Assembly (NCBI GenBank): GCA_016234495.1
Contig: JACRBI010000030.1
Span: 62,001 to 126,000 of the forward strand
Length of the DNA: 64,000 nt
DNA from: Chloroflexota bacterium
Lineage (GTDB): Bacteria; Chloroflexota; Anaerolineae; Anaerolineales; Villigracilaceae
Reading direction: 5' to 3'
Shown here one piece after another: positions 34,957 to 42,103 of the stretch (positions within the stretch are counted from its first letter, which is position 1; each line of letters begins with the position of its first letter). The position numbers were made by a program, and so were the translations under genes. Under the pieces are notes generated by a model. That model was given only the letters and a program-made list of their open reading frames with translations. It made no database searches and was not told where the DNA came from.

Positions 34957-35478
34957 CTATTTTTTTCCGAACAACATGCGCCCCAGCAGCAACATGATTC
35001 CCGCGAACAAACCGCCAACCAGCCCCGCGATCAATGCGCCGCGCGTATCGATGACCGTCGTCACATTGCCTTCCACTTTATTGGATAACAAAATGATCGA
35101 CTCAATCTTCTCACTGCAGACTTCGCGACTCACTACAACACCAGCATAGGCATTGCCGAACTCGACGCTTCCCGCCACGACCGCGCCTGCGCAGCCATTC
35201 ATTGAGAGATTCTCAGCCCGGACAGCCGCCGCAACGCTCTGCTGCATGGTAACAGTTTCAGCCTGCACAAGCACAAACCCCGCCTGACGGGCATTGACAT
35301 TAACCGCGTTGACTTCCAGCGCCGCACCTTGACTTAATTCCACATCTTCGCTGTTGATGACCTGTGCCGTGCTCTGATGCATCCGCACCAACTCAGCCTT
35401 TACCGACTCCGCATCTACTTGCGAAAGGTTGGTCACTTGCGGCTGGTCATTTTCAGGGATCGAATATTGTTCAGTCAT
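34957..35478 (-). CDS. Repetitive beta-strand protein with C-terminal membrane helix
   Basis: A 173-residue protein. ATG 35478 is preceded by AGGAG; longer open frames upstream run into untranslated DNA. Residues ~30-125 consist of short repeating units of about 6-10 residues (VKAELVRMHQSTAQVINSEDVELSQGAALEVNAVNVNARQ and similar), with Val and polar residues alternating. That pattern resembles a solenoid or bactofilin-like beta-helix. Residues ~145-170 are a Gly-rich membrane helix (LIAGLVGGLFAGIMLLLGRMLF). No family was recognised. A membrane-attached beta-helix scaffold is the simplest reading. It lies 92 bases from bL25. Confidence 0.7.
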   Translation of the reverse strand: MTEQYSIPENDQPQVTNLSQVDAESVKAELVRMHQSTAQVINSEDVELSQGAALEVNAVNVNARQAGFVLVQAETVTMQQSVAAAVRAENLSMNGCAGAVVAGSVEFGNAYAGVVVSREVCSEKIESIILLSNKVEGNVTTVIDTRGALIAGLVGGLFAGIMLLLGRMLFGKK

Positions 35479-35611
35479 ACGTCGCTCCTGGCGTAAAATG
35501 CGCCTCCTTACGGAGACGCTGGCCGGATAACGGACTGCATTGTATACGCCGGGTGGGGTTTCGTCAAGGAAAATCCTTTGAGACCGCAGACGATGGTCTA
35601 CAGTCCACGGT

Positions 35612-36217
35612 CTATCGTCCACGCCCCATCGCTTTCGCCACTGCCGTTGAATTCTCATCCCCGCGCCCTTCCAACTCGCGGATGATATTCTCGTGGTCGG
35701 CATCATTTCGATTCTGGCTGAGTTTAAACCCCGCTTCGACCCGTGTCACATCCACCGCAAAACCAACTGTGCCTTTCATTTCTTTCTGCACAAATTCCTC
35801 GGGTAATCCTTCGAGCCGATACGAGGTTGCCTTTTCATGTTTTTTCACCAAACGGCTGAGCAGGGAATACAACTCGCCGCCCTCCACCAGGCGGACTTTC
35901 CCATAGAGATGCGCCATCATGTAATTCCAGGTCGGCACATTGACATGGTCATACCAGCGCGGCGAGATATACGTGTGCGCACCCTGAAAGATCAACAAAA
36001 CTTCCTGCCCGCCAAAACTCTTCCACTGCGGGTTCGCGCGGGACATGTGCCCCAGAATAGTCAATGCGCCATCTTCGCCATTAAGCACTTCCACAGGCAA
36101 ATGCGTGGCAATCGGCTTTTCGCCGTCATAAGTCACCAATGCAGGGAAATTATTCTCGCGCAGGAATTCCAGAATTTTCTCCCGGTCTTCTTCGCGGTAA
36201 AGTTTGGGGATGTACAT
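35612..36217 (-). CDS. paiB: PaiB-family FMN-binding transcriptional regulator
   Basis: A 201-residue member of the PaiB family with its full length. Family blocks: MYIPKLYREEDREKILEFLRENNFPALVTY at the N-terminus, PIATHLPVEVL, LGHMSRANPQWKSF, VLLIFQGAHTYISPRWY and VPTWNYMMAHLYGKVRL. The C-terminal GTVGFAVDVTRVEAGFKLSQNRNDADHENIIREL is also typical. The fold is a split-barrel flavin-binding protein. Bacillus PaiB is a repressor of sporulation and protease genes together with PaiA; no PaiA acetyltransferase is adjacent. AAGGAG precedes ATG 36217. Confidence 0.92.
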   Translation of the reverse strand: MYIPKLYREEDREKILEFLRENNFPALVTYDGEKPIATHLPVEVLNGEDGALTILGHMSRANPQWKSFGGQEVLLIFQGAHTYISPRWYDHVNVPTWNYMMAHLYGKVRLVEGGELYSLLSRLVKKHEKATSYRLEGLPEEFVQKEMKGTVGFAVDVTRVEAGFKLSQNRNDADHENIIRELEGRGDENSTAVAKAMGRGR

Positions 36218-36256
36218 TTATTCTCTCCTTTATTTTTCCAGTTCTACCGTTTTTAG

Positions 36257-36363
36257 CGGGAAAACCTTTCAAACACCAAATACACAAAGGTCACAAAGGA
36301 AAAACAAAACCTTTTTCTCCCCTTTGTGTACTTGGTGCCCTTCGTGTTAAGGCTCTTTCCCGT
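36257..36363. repeat. Nested palindrome, CACCAAATACACAAAGG family
   Basis: CACCAAATACACAAAGG (36274-36290) pairs with CCTTTGTGTACTTGGTG (36321-36337), inside outer arms CGGGAAA/TTTCCCG. The whole ~107 bases lie between two divergent genes and look like a degenerate MITE. Confidence 0.75.
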
Positions 36364-36432
36364 TAATTACAGGAGAGCTTTTTTTCCAAAGTATAACCGC
36401 CCAATTTCAATCTAGCCTTGAATGAAGTACGC

Positions 36433-36438
36433 TATAAT
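36433..36438 (+). promoter_or_regulatory. -10 box close to the start of the spermidine-synthase-like gene
   Basis: TATAAT at 36433-36438 lies ten bases before ATG 36449. There is no Shine-Dalgarno. The in-frame ATG at 36422 lies upstream of the promoter and is not used. Confidence 0.5.
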
Positions 36439-36448
36439 CCGCCGCATT

Positions 36449-37999
36449 ATGAAACGCTACCTGCTCTTCACAGTCTTCGTCTCCGGCATGACCACCCTCG
36501 CCGCAGAACTCGCCGCGGGACGCCTGATCGGCAATGTCTTCGGCACAAGCAACCTCGTCTGGGCCAGCATTATTGGATTAATTCTGATCTATCTCACATT
36601 AGGCTATTTCCTCGGCGGCAAATGGGCAGATAAAAATCCGACGCCCGGCGCGATGTACCGCATCCTCGCATGGGGGGCATTCACAATCGGCCTCGTGCCC
36701 TATATCGCCGGACCAGTTCTCAGGTCCGCTGCGACCGCGTTCGAGGCGCTGAGCGTCGGCATCATGGCAGGCTCATTCATCGCCGTGTTAATCCTGTTCA
36801 GCGTGCCCATCACCTTGCTTGGCGCGATCTCTCCTTTTGCAATCCGCTTATCAGTGGACGACACTTCAAAAGCGGGGCAAACATCGGGGCAGATTTACGC
36901 CATCTCGACGCTCGGCTCGTTCATCGGGACGTTTCTGCCCACGCTCGTCACCATCCCGACCATTGGAACAAAACTTACATTTCTTGTCTTCGGGTTATTT
37001 TTGTTGTTCGTGGCGTTGGCAGGGCTTGGAAAATTTTCCAGCCAGCGTGATATGTTTAAATTCATGTGGATGCCCGCCGTGCTTGCACTGGTCGCCGCGC
37101 TTTCTGCGGGACAGTCGCTTAAAAACAGCGCGGGACAAATCTACGAAGCCGAGTCGGCGTACAACTATATTCAAGTTCAGCAACAAAACGGATTTACTCT
37201 TTTGAAGTTGAATGATGGGCAAGGCATTCATTCCATTTATCATCCCAACACCTTGAACTATGGCGGCCCATGGGAGCAGTTTTTGGTCGGCCCGTATTTT
37301 TACGCAAACCGCAAACCACAGGATGTCAAACGCATGGCGATCATCGGGCTGGCTGCTGGCACAGCCGCGAGACAGGCTACGGCTGTCTATGGCGACATCC
37401 CCATTGACGGTTTTGAACTCGATGAAAAAATTGTCGAAGTCGGTGAAAAATATTTTGGATTGAATTTATCAAATCTCGCTGTCCACATTGGCGACGGACG
37501 TTTGAACCTTGAACGCAGTCAATATAAATATGACATCATCGCTGTGGATGCCTACCGCCCGCCATACATTCCGCCGCACATGACCACACAGGAATTTTTC
37601 AAGATCGCTGCTTCCCACCTGACCGAGGACGGGGTGCTGACCATCAACGTTGGTTCAGTCCCCGGCGACCGCCGCCTGATAGACGGACTCGCAACGACAA
37701 TGGCGACCCAGTTCCCGACCATTCACATCATGGACATCCCCGGCACACTCAACACGATGATCTTCGCCACCAAACAACCGACCACACGCGAAGACTTTTT
37801 TACCAACCTCGCGGCGCTTTCCGTTGACCAAAGCACCCATCCGCTGCTGGTGACTGCCATGTCATCTACTTATGTCAATTTCAAGGACGGCTACCAAACC
37901 ACCACCGTCTTCACCGACGACCTCGCCCCCATCGAATGGATCGTCAATGACATGGTTGTGAGTTTCGTCCTGCAAGGCGGGCTGGAATTTTTGCAGTAA
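36449..37999 (+). CDS. Membrane-fused spermidine-synthase-like protein
   Basis: A 516-residue protein. Residues ~1-230 contain about seven hydrophobic segments (MKRYLLFTVFVSGMTTLAAELAAGRLIG at the start), like the membrane half of the fused MFS/spermidine synthase family. Residues ~240-516 are a Rossmann methyltransferase-like domain of the spermidine synthase family: MAIIGLAAGTAARQATAVYGDIPIDGFELDE (nucleotide-binding loop) and IIAVDAYRPPYIPPHMTTQEFFKIAASHLTEDGVLTINVG. The aspartate-rich residues needed for aminopropyl transfer are only partly recognisable, so the substrate is unclear. It stands upstream of a DUF1461 gene. Confidence 0.88.
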   Translation: MKRYLLFTVFVSGMTTLAAELAAGRLIGNVFGTSNLVWASIIGLILIYLTLGYFLGGKWADKNPTPGAMYRILAWGAFTIGLVPYIAGPVLRSAATAFEALSVGIMAGSFIAVLILFSVPITLLGAISPFAIRLSVDDTSKAGQTSGQIYAISTLGSFIGTFLPTLVTIPTIGTKLTFLVFGLFLLFVALAGLGKFSSQRDMFKFMWMPAVLALVAALSAGQSLKNSAGQIYEAESAYNYIQVQQQNGFTLLKLNDGQGIHSIYHPNTLNYGGPWEQFLVGPYFYANRKPQDVKRMAIIGLAAGTAARQATAVYGDIPIDGFELDEKIVEVGEKYFGLNLSNLAVHIGDGRLNLERSQYKYDIIAVDAYRPPYIPPHMTTQEFFKIAASHLTEDGVLTINVGSVPGDRRLIDGLATTMATQFPTIHIMDIPGTLNTMIFATKQPTTREDFFTNLAALSVDQSTHPLLVTAMSSTYVNFKDGYQTTTVFTDDLAPIEWIVNDMVVSFVLQGGLEFLQ

Positions 38000-38021
38000 C
38001 CTAATGTGTCAAAAGTGTCGC

Positions 38022-38078
38022 GTGTCGAAGTGTCCCTTCACAACCGACATCTTGGACACTCTCCGATACCTTCGACAC
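38022..38078. repeat. Inverted repeat, GTGTCGAAG type
   Basis: GTGTCGAAG (38022-38030) pairs with CTTCGACAC (38070-38078), and GTGTCC (38030-38035) pairs with GGACAC (38054-38059). It sits just before the start of the DUF1461 gene, and could be a repeat or an operator. Confidence 0.65.
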
Positions 38079-38084
38079 TATTTT

Positions 38085-38756
38085 ATGAAACCCATCCTCT
38101 CCTTTCTCGTCTCCCTGCTCGTTCCACTGGCCCTGATCGGCACAGCCCTGCGGATTTTACTCACGCCGATATTTTTCAACATCGAATATCGAATGCCCTA
38201 CTTTCCCGCTGACGAATATGGCTTCACCCAGCAAGACCGCTTGCATTGGGCACCCTTCGCCGTGAAGTATCTCATCAACAACGCGGACGTTTCCTATCTC
38301 GGAGAATTGAAATTCGAAGATGGGAGTGCGCTTTACAATGAGCGCGAACTTAGTCACATGGCAGATGTAAAAAATGTAGTGCGCCGCGCTTTGAATGTTT
38401 GGTATATCTCGCTTGCTGGTTTATTCCTCCTTGCCTTTCTCGCCAACCGCGGAGACTGGGTCTATGAATATATCCATGCCCTGCGGCGCGGCGGCTTGTG
38501 GATGATCGGTCTGGCAGTTGCGCTCGGCGCAATTGTGGGAGTTGGCATCGCCTCCAACCCGGATCTGTTCTGGCAATTCTTCACATTTTTCCATTCCCTA
38601 TTCTTTGAAGGCGATTCCTGGCTATTTTATTTTTCAGATACCTTGATCCGCCTCTTTCCCATCCGCTTCTGGCAGGATGCTTTTCTTTGGGCGGCAGCCC
38701 TCGCTTTGGGAGGCGGGGCTGGCTTGGCGTTTGGATTGCGAGTACCGCGTCAATAA
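38085..38756 (+). CDS. DUF1461/TIGR01906-type integral membrane protein
   Basis: A 223-residue membrane protein. ATG 38085 is chosen because the longer frame from 38004 crosses the inverted repeat. Four hydrophobic segments are visible (~5-25, ~105-125, ~145-165, ~195-215). The extracytoplasmic loop between the first two carries YLINNADVSYLGELKFEDG and YNERELSHMADVKNVV, which are characteristic of the TIGR01906/DUF1461 family of Gram-positive and Chloroflexota membrane proteins. No function is known for the family. It sits 85 bases after the spermidine-synthase-like gene, on the same strand. Confidence 0.85.
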   Translation: MKPILSFLVSLLVPLALIGTALRILLTPIFFNIEYRMPYFPADEYGFTQQDRLHWAPFAVKYLINNADVSYLGELKFEDGSALYNERELSHMADVKNVVRRALNVWYISLAGLFLLAFLANRGDWVYEYIHALRRGGLWMIGLAVALGAIVGVGIASNPDLFWQFFTFFHSLFFEGDSWLFYFSDTLIRLFPIRFWQDAFLWAAALALGGGAGLAFGLRVPRQ

Positions 38757-38769
38757 CCAAATTAATTTG

Positions 38770-38838
38770 GGACGCTGAAGAACGCAGAAAAACGCAGATT
38801 ATTTTTTAAATCAGCGAATTCAGCGTTTGTCTGCGTCC
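38770..38838. repeat. Degenerate palindrome, GGACGC/GCGTCC type
   Basis: GGACGCTGAAGAACGCAG and a matching CAGCGTTTGTCTGCGTCC surround an AT-rich centre with a shorter GCAG unit. It belongs to the same style of intergenic repeat as those at 28112 and 47412. Confidence 0.65.
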
Positions 38839-38860
38839 AAAAAATATTTTTGTCATTACA

Positions 38861-39045
38861 GATAAAGTCTATGGCTTTCTCAAATTAGATGGACAAGTTT
38901 ACGGCAAAGGCTTAACGCGAATTACGCAAATTGGGCGGATTTCGCGAAAACACAGAAAAAAAATTCGCGCTATTCGCTTCATTCGAGCCATTCGCGTTAA
39001 GTTTTTTTGATTTTCGGGCTTTGAGAAAGCCAAGGGATAAAGTCT
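38861..39045. repeat. MITE-like element with 12-base inverted ends and flanking 10-base direct repeats
   Basis: GGCTTTCTCAAA (38873-38884) and TTTGAGAAAGCC (39020-39031) are exact inverted repeats. An inner pair CTTAACGCGAA (38911-38921) and TTCGCGTTAAG (38991-39001) is also exact. GATAAAGTCT occurs directly outside on both sides (38861-38870 and 39036-39045), two and four bases from the ends. There is no coding capacity. Confidence 0.7.
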
Positions 39046-39076
39046 GGCAAGCAGAAACAAGCGGTAAAACAACGTG

Positions 39077-39114
39077 TATAATTCAAACACTAGGTAACGC
39101 GACATTAATGTCGC
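39077..39114 (+). promoter_or_regulatory. -10 box and 16-base palindrome upstream of fabG
   Basis: TATAAT at 39077-39082 is followed by the perfect palindrome GCGACATTAATGTCGC at 39099-39114, inside the untranslated leader of the fabG operon. It could be an operator or an RNA hairpin. Confidence 0.55.
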
Positions 39115-39141
39115 GCCACAATTATCAAAGGAACTCACTCT

Positions 39142-39894
39142 ATGGCCTTATCATTGGAAAACAAAGTAGCGCTCGTCACCGGCGGCTCACGCGGAATTGG
39201 ACGCGCCATTGCCCTGGAATTTGCGGCGCGCGGCGCAGCGGTCGTGGTCAATTACAACAAGTCACCTGAATCGGCTGAAGAAGTGGTCACGCAGATTCAA
39301 GCCGCGGGCGGGAAAGCTGCCGCGTTTCAGGCGGACGTGTCCGATTTCAAGCAAGCCGAAGCACTGGTCAAATTCACCGTGGAAACCTTCGGCGACCTGG
39401 GCATACTCGTCAACAATGCAGGCATCACCCGCGACCAGTTGATTATGATGATGCCAGAAACAGATTGGGACGCGGTCATCAATACCAACTTGAAGAGCAC
39501 ATTCAACTGCTCGAAAGCCGCGGTCAAACACATGATGCGCAAGCGCGTGGGACGGGTCATCAACATGGCTTCTGTTGCGGGTCAAATGGGCAACGCCGGC
39601 CAGACGAATTATTCCGCATCCAAAGGCGGGCAGATCGCATTCACTAAAGCCCTCGCGCGTGAAGTAGCGGCGCGCAATATCACCGTCAACGCCATTGCGC
39701 CGGGCTTCGTGGATACTGAAATCCTCGATGCCATGACACCCGAAATATTGGAAGCCGCGCTCAAGATGGTTCCGCTCGGACGCAAAGGCAAACCCGAAGA
39801 GATCGCATACGCCGCCGCATTTCTCGCCTCAGACGAAGCATCCTATATCACCGGCCAGGTTCTGGGCATTGATGGCGGCATGGCGATGATGTAA
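39142..39894 (+). CDS. fabG: 3-oxoacyl-[acyl-carrier-protein] reductase
   Basis: A 250-residue short-chain dehydrogenase of the FabG type. It reduces 3-oxoacyl-ACP in fatty acid synthesis with NADPH. The cofactor loop is TGGSRGIGRAIALEFAARG, NNAGITRD is the structural motif, and the catalytic set is Ser (INMASVAGQMG), Tyr and Lys (NYSASKGGQIAFTKAL), with Asn in the NLKSTFNCSKA stretch. The end EASYITGQVLGIDGGMAM is typical. It heads the operon fabG-asp23-nusB-tatA-tatC, with close spacing throughout. Confidence 0.94.
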   Translation: MALSLENKVALVTGGSRGIGRAIALEFAARGAAVVVNYNKSPESAEEVVTQIQAAGGKAAAFQADVSDFKQAEALVKFTVETFGDLGILVNNAGITRDQLIMMMPETDWDAVINTNLKSTFNCSKAAVKHMMRKRVGRVINMASVAGQMGNAGQTNYSASKGGQIAFTKALAREVAARNITVNAIAPGFVDTEILDAMTPEILEAALKMVPLGRKGKPEEIAYAAAFLASDEASYITGQVLGIDGGMAMM

Positions 39895-39906
39895 AAGGAG
39901 TAAACA

Positions 39907-40254
39907 ATGACTGAAAATACTCAAGGCAAGACAACCGTTTCACCGGATGTGCTCACAACCATCGCGCGACTCTCCGCGTTGAGCGTGCCCGGCGTCAGCA
40001 GACTCGCACCCGTCTCCGGCGGAGTCAACCGCCTATTCAAACGAGGAACAGGCGACGGGGTCCGCATTGAAACGGAGGATAATGTCGTTTATGCAGACCT
40101 GCACCTCATCCTGCATGAGGAAGTAAACATCCGCGAGGTCAGCCGCAACGTCCAGCAGAATGTCGCGCGCGCCATCCAGGAAATGGTCGGCATGGACGTG
40201 GGGCATGTCAACATTCATATCGAAGATATAGATTACGAAGATAACGAGGCCTGA
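39907..40254 (+). CDS. Asp23/Gls24-family envelope protein
   Basis: A 115-residue protein with the full Asp23 (DUF322) layout: TTIARLSALSVPGVSRLAPV near the start, then a beta strand pair with VRIETEDNVVYADLHLILHEEVNI, and NVQQNVARAIQEMVGMDVGHVNIHIEDIDY at the end. Family members are small cytoplasmic proteins attached to the inner face of the membrane and linked to cell-wall stress. The AGGAG before ATG 39907 is good. The asp23-nusB order is common in Firmicutes and is kept here between fabG and nusB. Confidence 0.93.
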   Translation: MTENTQGKTTVSPDVLTTIARLSALSVPGVSRLAPVSGGVNRLFKRGTGDGVRIETEDNVVYADLHLILHEEVNIREVSRNVQQNVARAIQEMVGMDVGHVNIHIEDIDYEDNEA

Positions 40255-40258
40255 AAGC

Positions 40259-40720
40259 ATGAAACCCCGCACCAGAGCGCGCGCCATCGCTCTGCAAGTA
40301 CTTTACGAAACTGATATCGCAAGCAATCATCTTCCAGGTGACGTGTTAAAAACGCGCCTGGAAGAAATGCCGCTCGCCGATGACCTTGCCGAATTCGCAA
40401 GGCAGATCATCTTTGGCGTGCTGCCCCTCACACAAGACCTCGACCAATTGATCGCAAAGTATGCTCCCGAATGGCCGCTCGACCAGATCGCCGCCATCGA
40501 CCGTAATATTTTACGCATTGCATTTTGGGAATTTGCCGTTTCGCGCGAAACCCCGGTCAAGGTTGCCATCAACGAAGCCGTGGAATTGGCAAAACAATAC
40601 GGCTCAGATTCCGCTCCGCGTTTTGTAAACGGCGTGCTCGGCACACTTGTAGAGCATGAACATGAAATCCATCAAATCATTAAGACCAGAATCGCGTTGG
40701 ACGCCAACCTGGAATCATAA
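40259..40720 (+). CDS. nusB: Transcription antitermination factor NusB
   Basis: A 153-residue all-helical protein of the NusB family, which with NusE/S10 binds boxA RNA and supports rRNA antitermination. Recognisable blocks are TRARAIALQVLYETDIAS at the start, VLPLTQDLDQLIAKYAPEWPLDQIAAIDRNILRIAFWEF in the middle, and VAINEAVELAKQYGSDSAPRFVNGVLG at the end. The ATG lies four bases after the asp23 stop. Confidence 0.96.
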   Translation: MKPRTRARAIALQVLYETDIASNHLPGDVLKTRLEEMPLADDLAEFARQIIFGVLPLTQDLDQLIAKYAPEWPLDQIAAIDRNILRIAFWEFAVSRETPVKVAINEAVELAKQYGSDSAPRFVNGVLGTLVEHEHEIHQIIKTRIALDANLES

Positions 40721-40722
40721 CC

Positions 40723-41148
40723 ATGGAAATTCTCGGCATCGGCCCGTCTGAATTTATTTTCGTCGTCATCATTGCGCTGATCATCCTTGGCCCAAAGGAT
40801 ATGCAAAAAGCGGGCAAGACAATTGGAAAGTGGCTGCGCAGCATCGTCACATCTGATGGGTGGAAAGTCTTCCAGCAAACCTCGCGCGAACTACGGACTT
40901 TGCCCAACCGCTTGATGCGCGAAGCGAACGATGAAGTGAACAAGATCGGAAATGAAATCAACAACTCAGCCTCACCTTCAACTCGCAGGGACGACAATTC
41001 TTCAAGCTGGATGAGGAACCCGAACATTCCCTCCCGCTCCATGCCGGTCTCGAACCCGCCGACACCTGCCAGCCCACCTGAAAATTCGATCGCGCCGACA
41101 GAGGCTGCGTCACCCCCAACCGAAAGCGACCAACCCAAAGATGCGTAA
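40723..41148 (+). CDS. Twin-arginine translocase subunit, TatA/TatB-like
   Basis: A 141-residue protein. It has an N-terminal membrane helix with the TatA/B look (ILGIGPSEFIFVVIIALIILGPKDMQKAGKTIGKWLR) followed by an amphipathic helix, then a long Ser/Pro-rich tail. The GPKD in place of the FGP-K of TatA and the longer tail lean toward TatB, but the two cannot be separated here. It overlaps tatC by 8 bases, and with TatC it makes the folded-protein export channel. Confidence 0.9.
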   Translation: MEILGIGPSEFIFVVIIALIILGPKDMQKAGKTIGKWLRSIVTSDGWKVFQQTSRELRTLPNRLMREANDEVNKIGNEINNSASPSTRRDDNSSSWMRNPNIPSRSMPVSNPPTPASPPENSIAPTEAASPPTESDQPKDA

Positions 41149-42061
41149 TTTTCTTCGCGGCGCATGGCGGATCATCACATCTCCATTCCATCTGCTCTAT
41201 GCCATTCTCGCGTTCCCATTTCGAGCGATCTCCCGCTTTCGCAAATTCCTGAATACCGAGCCTGACGAACATCCGCTGCCGGAAGTGTTTGTCGAGTTGA
41301 CCACCAACAAAGACGCGCGTCAGATGCTGTGGGATCAAGTGGAAGCGTTCCGTATGCATCTTTTACGCGCGCTGCTCTTCCTGATTCTGACGGTGAGCGT
41401 TTCATTTGTTTTCACCCAAAAGATCATTGAATTCCTCGCCCAGCCGGTTGGCGGATTGGATCAACTCAAAGCCATCGAGGTGACTGAATCGATTGGCGTG
41501 TTCATGCGCGTGGCGTTATTCTCCGGCATTGCGCTGGCGATCCCCTACATTGCCTTTGAACTCTGGTTATTCGCCGCGCCGGGATTAAAACCGCGTGAGC
41601 GCAAAATGGGCTTGGCCGGGATTCCACTGGCGACCCTTTTCTTTTTGGGCGGCGCGGCCTTCACGTTTTTCCTCATGCTCCCGGCCGCACTGCCTTTCCT
41701 GAATAATTTTCTGGGCATCAAAACAGAACTGCGCCCGCAATCTTATTTCTCATTTGTTACCGGGTTAATGTTCTGGCTGGGAGTGTCATTTGAATTCCCG
41801 CTGGTCATTTACGTTTTATCTGCCATCGGACTCATCAAGCCGGAACTGCTTGCCCAGCAATGGCGGCTGGCCATCGTGCTGATCGCAATCGTCGCGGCGG
41901 CTGTTACGCCGACAGTGGACCCGGTCAATCAGGGGCTGGTGATGGCTCCGATGATTTTGTTATATTTTTTCAGCATTGGCCTGAGCTACGTCGCCTACGC
42001 CGGGCGAGAGCGGAACAATGCTGAAGCGCAGAAAAAAGCCGCTGAGGAAGCGGCAGGTTAG
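41141..42061 (+). CDS. tatC: Sec-independent protein translocase TatC
   Basis: A 306-residue protein with the six-helix TatC core at ~70-290. Blocks include QVEAFRMHLLRALLFLILTVSVSF, the conserved PIAFELWLFAAPGLKPRERKMG-type loop (here IPYIAFELWLFAAPGLKP), FSFVTGLMFWLGVSFEFPLVIYVLSAIG and AVTPTVDPVNQGLVMAPMILLYF. The N-terminal ~60 residues are an extra basic region (FLRGAWRIITSPFHLLYAILAFPFRAISRFRKF) not found in the smallest TatCs. Together with tatA/B it completes the Tat system. A short terminator follows. Confidence 0.96.
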   Translation: MRNFLRGAWRIITSPFHLLYAILAFPFRAISRFRKFLNTEPDEHPLPEVFVELTTNKDARQMLWDQVEAFRMHLLRALLFLILTVSVSFVFTQKIIEFLAQPVGGLDQLKAIEVTESIGVFMRVALFSGIALAIPYIAFELWLFAAPGLKPRERKMGLAGIPLATLFFLGGAAFTFFLMLPAALPFLNNFLGIKTELRPQSYFSFVTGLMFWLGVSFEFPLVIYVLSAIGLIKPELLAQQWRLAIVLIAIVAAAVTPTVDPVNQGLVMAPMILLYFFSIGLSYVAYAGRERNNAEAQKKAAEEAAG

Positions 42062-42086
42062 GGCGGAGAAAGAAGCGCCCGTTTTT
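42061..42086 (+). terminator. Short terminator after tatC
   Basis: GGGCG and CGCCC form a 5-bp stem, followed by GTTTTTG. It starts on the last base of tatC and closes the fabG-tatC operon, although the stem is weak. Confidence 0.5.
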
Positions 42087-42103
42087 GCATCCGAGGAGAG
42101 AGA

